From positions 1,302,001-1,366,000 of the forward strand of contig ML210146.1 in the NCBI GenBank assembly GCA_004369085.1: a stretch of DNA of 64,000 nucleotides, in the 5' to 3' direction. Within the stretch, counting starts at the first letter, position 1. The number at the start of each line of letters is the position of its first letter. The notes under the pieces are model-generated. The model made no database searches. It had not been told where the DNA came from and saw nothing but the letters and a program-made list of their open reading frames with translations. Below, in pieces: positions 60,553 to 64,000 of this stretch. Source of the DNA: Coprinopsis marcescibilis. Its lineage: Eukaryota > Basidiomycota > Agaricomycetes > Agaricales > Psathyrellaceae. The position numbers and the translations under genes were made by a program.

Positions 60553-60765
60553 ACATAACTCATTACTTTATCGATGTATACAGCCTTAGTATTGAAATGT
60601 CCATTAAACAAATGTACAGTGATTCTGGGGCGTAGATAATAGCGGTCAAAGCAGGGAAACAGCATATTGGGACTGAAACAGGATACATATAGTAGAGATA
60701 AATAAAAACGTTCGATAGCGTGAAAGCAATTTGAAAGCCGGTGCGTTTGAATGTGAATCTCGGCG

Positions 60766-62592
60766 TTACAACGATTGCAGGGCAGTCTCTTCGGGCGCTT
60801 TATGCCCAGTACGCAGCAAGAAAACCTCGCTTTCCAGCTCTGCCAGGGCTGGGTGCATGTCTTGTTTGATTTTCGTGGCCGTGTGCTCACCAATGTAAAG
60901 ACGTTTGATAGGGGCACCCAGATCCTTACGAGTCTTCAGCCAGGCGACGATTATTGTCGGCTCCATGTTTTGCCATTCCAGAATCGAGAGCTTGGGATAA
61001 ACACACGGCAAAGGCGCCTCGTCTGGAGATGCCGCCGGTATGGGATAGATGAACATGTCGAGTAGGGTCTGCCTGACGTGACCGAGCCGAAGGTAGGTAA
61101 CATGCGGCATAGACAGAAGCCATTTGATGATGATACTTCTTAGGCGGTCATCAGCTCTGACTACACCATATATATCGGGTCTGTTGGGATAGACTTCGGA
61201 ATTGTAAAGAGTGAGGATCCTGACCTGGGGGAATGCACCAGTCAACGCATGATAGAAGGGAGTGTAGTCGGCGCCGAGAAGGTTCATCAAGGTCAGATCG
61301 CGAACGTTCGGCGCCAACAGTTGGGAAAGGACGAAGGTGCCGTATTCCGCACTGAAATCGACGAGGACAAGAGTGACGAGTTGAGGAAGGAAAATCGGTG
61401 GAGCGTCGGAAATCCTCCCTTCAAAGTTAGGTCCCGCACCATCGAGGATAAGCTTCTGCAGCTTGGGGGATCCATGTAAGATGGCACGGAATTGAGTGAA
61501 AGTAGGAGCCTTTTCCAAAGACATCCGTCTGAGATCGAGTATCGTGAGATTGCTGAGCTTGGAATTGGTCCAATCAACGTGGACTCCAGCGAGAGAGAAA
61601 TGCTTGAGGGAAGGGAGTAGAGCACCGCCGAAGGCTGGTATAGGCTCCCGATGGCCGTTTGGCTCGTATCCACTCCCGAGCTGGATAAATGGATTGCCGG
61701 TTCGATGAAGCTCGAAACGCTGTAAAATCACGGGCCCCTCAATCCTCGAAAACGAGCGCATTTTGTTGAGCACCGCAAGTGCTTCGTCCCAGCCTTGGAG
61801 AACGACGACGAATATGCGCACCGAAGCCCATTTCCGACAGATAAGTCGAAGGATGTTGTCGAGAATGGCTAAGGGTATCGGCTTGGCTGGGTCAGCCTCG
61901 CTGATCCGAACGTCTTTGGGTGCGTCTCCGCAGCGTTCAAACCAGGTAGTCGCGCGCAACAAGTCCTTTTCATCGCCGGTATACTTGAACCAGATCACGG
62001 ACCAGAGCGTCGCATCTTCGAGAGCAATTTTACGCCAGGATCGGCAAACGTAGGTTAGGTTGGCTCTGTTACGGTGCCCCGTCAGTGGTTCGGTCCACGA
62101 CCACGAGACGAGATGGAATATGTTGCAGATGATTTCTATGGGGAGGTCGTTGATGCGGAAGATGCGTCCGAACTTGACTCGGTAATCGAGCCGTGCCATG
62201 AACAGTCCCACCTCCACCTTGGGGTTGAGCAGTGGAACTGTTCGAGTTTGCTCGAATTCTAATCGCTTGATTATTTGGATAAGACGACGCGTGTCCTGGA
62301 GGCACTCGGCATATTGTGCCTCGTTTAAATCCCTGACTGTCCATTCGTCAAGGATCTGACGGGTACGTTTGTCGGCCATGTCGATGTAGTGCTTGACCTG
62401 CTTGGGGCCAAGCTTCTGTGGCTGGATTAATTCTACTGTGGTCCGGCCTGGAGAGCCCAGACCCGGGGGTTGTGATTGCTGTTGTATAACAGTAGACGGG
62501 GCGGGTGGGGCAGTTCCTACTACACCCATGAGTGCATTGTTGGGTATGGATTGTGTATGGGATGTTGAAGCGGAACCGGACAAATGAGCCAT
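60766..62592 (-). CDS. F-box protein with leucine-rich-repeat-like body
   Basis: Single 608-aa ORF without needed introns. An F-box is at about residues 145-190 (INDLPIEIICNIFHLVSWSW ... ANLTYVCRSWRKIALEDATL WSV). The rest shows a Leu-rich periodic pattern (SLKHFSLAGVHVDW, LSNLTILDLRRMSLEKAPTF, LQKLILDGAG, VRDLTLMNLLGADY, VRILTLYNSEVYP) of degenerate LRRs. This is the typical large, fast-expanding Agaricomycete F-box family; the substrate is unknown. Before the F-box are about 145 residues, Gln/Pro-rich then helical. Confidence 0.88.
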   Translation of the reverse strand: MAHLSGSASTSHTQSIPNNALMGVVGTAPPAPSTVIQQQSQPPGLGSPGRTTVELIQPQKLGPKQVKHYIDMADKRTRQILDEWTVRDLNEAQYAECLQDTRRLIQIIKRLEFEQTRTVPLLNPKVEVGLFMARLDYRVKFGRIFRINDLPIEIICNIFHLVSWSWTEPLTGHRNRANLTYVCRSWRKIALEDATLWSVIWFKYTGDEKDLLRATTWFERCGDAPKDVRISEADPAKPIPLAILDNILRLICRKWASVRIFVVVLQGWDEALAVLNKMRSFSRIEGPVILQRFELHRTGNPFIQLGSGYEPNGHREPIPAFGGALLPSLKHFSLAGVHVDWTNSKLSNLTILDLRRMSLEKAPTFTQFRAILHGSPKLQKLILDGAGPNFEGRISDAPPIFLPQLVTLVLVDFSAEYGTFVLSQLLAPNVRDLTLMNLLGADYTPFYHALTGAFPQVRILTLYNSEVYPNRPDIYGVVRADDRLRSIIIKWLLSMPHVTYLRLGHVRQTLLDMFIYPIPAASPDEAPLPCVYPKLSILEWQNMEPTIIVAWLKTRKDLGAPIKRLYIGEHTATKIKQDMHPALAELESEVFLLRTGHKAPEETALQSL

Positions 62593-64000
62593 GCAACAAA
62601 TGGGGAGGGGGTATATGAGGGAGTTTGGCTCCTATAGCAAATAGAGAGTTGTTGGACCGAGGAACTGTATCTGAGGGCGATCTGGGATCGCGTCATGATC
62701 AGGTAAAGTCTGAGAGATTTCGGTAAATACTCACAGTAGAAATATACGTATGGCCTAGATATCGAGACAGTGAGTGCAGGCGATGGTTACGGAAAGACCT
62801 GGACAGTAGAAAGATATTTAAAGGCGCTTGGTCAAATATTTCCGAAGAACAATGAGCTGTGTCGTCCAAGTCCAAGCGCTATACGACCAAATAGATCAGA
62901 GTGGTGACGCCTACAAGGACAATCAAACACCTACAATCGCCTTTGGTATGTGTCTTCAGTGTCTTGTAAATGCTTTGGCAACCGTCGTCGTTCAACTTGC
63001 GTCCGATGAGTCCTGGGATTTCTGAGTATAGTCTTGCCACCCGTCTATATACAAAAATCTTTCAAAGTTGACCTGCAATTGATTGCCGACCGTAAAAAAG
63101 TTGTTAGCATCAAAAGTTATCCTGACGCCTGGCAACACACACCGAAAAACCAATACAAGAGCTAATGACAAGAGAGGAAGAAGAACCGTTGGTCCATAGC
63201 AGTGCGGGAGTACCCTCTTGCTGAGAGTAAGATTAAGACAGGTCAAGTACCCCCTGCGATTTGCCAGTTTCGGGTCATTGCCGCTCAATCGTAGACAAAG
63301 GAAAGGTTGCCTGGGAACTCGCTTGATCACATAGGTCCCTTCCTGTGAAATGGGGATGAGTTCATTTCCTTGGTGGACTCTTTTCGATGACAAAGGTTGG
63401 TGAAACTCTGTTGTGCCACCGCTACGTCGACGACGTCGGCATTTCCCAGAATGGTGGCCTCTAGATGTCGGTCTTTTCGATGAAACCATGTGCCTGGTCT
63501 TGTAAATGAAAGAACACCTATCATCTTTTCGTGACGTTTTTAACAAAGGAACGCGATTGGGAATCGATGGCGTGTCATAATACACGTCTAACTGAGCCTT
63601 CTGGAAAGGTCTTTTGGGGGGGTATTCCTCAGGTTATCTCTGGGGTAGAAAGGAAAGTGGTCGTTGGCAACAAGAAATCAGGCCGAGGCGACGAAACACA
63701 GTACACAGCAGCAGCACTCGGGCCAGAGTGCACCCGCGTGGTAAAGCGATCAGAAAAACGGTAATCCAACATTCGTGTTTCAATCTGATGCATGGCGGAA
63801 GCAAGTACTTGATGCTATAAAATGAGAGGGCGGAAGCAAAAAGGAAATATTAACACAGAATTGTATGTACATCAAAAATTTCTACCGGTGTTGTAATTGG
63901 TGGCCATTAGTACGAGTTGTTTGAGTCCGGTAAGAATAAGGCATGTTAAAATTACTGCCAGCCACCAGGGAGGGATGATCCTTGGACAAGGGAAGCGGGC
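62593..64000. other. Right-end region without a convincing gene
   Basis: 1.4 kb. The longest ORF is 62992-63585 (-), 197 codons, basic N-terminal part and one hydrophobic stretch (VLLPLLSLALVLVFRC), no domain; a plus-strand 65-codon ORF (62828-63025) overlaps it. No splice-joined continuation was found for either. The segment 62640-62830 upstream of the F-box gene should be its promoter. Confidence 0.45.

Noticed and set aside
62992..63585. 197-codon minus-strand ORF with a hydrophobic stretch
   Set aside because: No homologous feature, uncertain start and no splice partner; kept only as a remark under the right-end region.

Overview
This window is nuclear DNA from a mushroom-forming basidiomycete (Agaricomycete), and it carries the A (homeodomain, HD) mating-type locus with a long flanking block. 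The evidence for this assignment is a divergently transcribed HD2/HD1 homeodomain pair, a mitochondrial intermediate peptidase (MIP) gene next to the HD genes, very dense genes on both strands, and many introns of about 47-65 nt with GT-AG (twice GC-AG) ends. I see no tRNA or rRNA genes, no CRISPR and no recognisable transposon.

Mating-type core (1-8.2 kb). The left edge cuts into the 3' part of one HD1-type gene. After about 1 kb without a supportable gene comes a complete pair: HD2 on the minus strand (classical WFQNHR homeodomain) and HD1 on the plus strand (WFVDMR homeodomain), whose starts are 251 bp apart. MIP follows tail-to-tail with HD1. At least two HD pairs therefore appear to lie in tandem, with the rest of the first pair off the left edge.

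Flank, proximal (8.2-26 kb). In order: a WHIM-type chromatin protein, FAM32A-like protein, TMEM115/rhomboid-like Golgi membrane protein, COG1, a seven-transmembrane protein, SEC61 gamma, a mitochondrial PPR protein and glycine decarboxylase P-protein.

Flank, middle (26-41 kb). In order: an ARMH3 (DUF1741) protein, an RSC9-like chromatin remodelling subunit, an FBXO21-like F-box protein, RRP1/Nop52, 5-hydroxyisourate hydrolase, the NEDD8-conjugating enzyme UBC12, a 2-oxoglutarate/Fe(II) oxygenase and the fused aminodeoxychorismate synthase PAB1. A pab-1 marker is classically linked to the A locus in Coprinopsis and Schizophyllum.

Flank, distal (41-64 kb). In order: TTI1, dCMP deaminase, an RNase P/MRP Pop3-like protein, VTA1, an unrecognised coiled-coil protein, a secreted rhamnogalacturonan acetylesterase (CE12), GNL1-type GTPase, a SAM methyltransferase, the UTP17/WDR75-type WD40 protein, an F-box/LRR-like protein, and about 1.4 kb with nothing convincing.

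Except for the HD genes, most loci are housekeeping genes (secretion, ribosome biogenesis, one-carbon/folate/nucleotide metabolism, chromatin) that share no pathway. They look like a hitch-hiking syntenic block beside a multiallelic locus. Exon borders given in the entries were worked out by hand from splice signals and reading-frame continuity.
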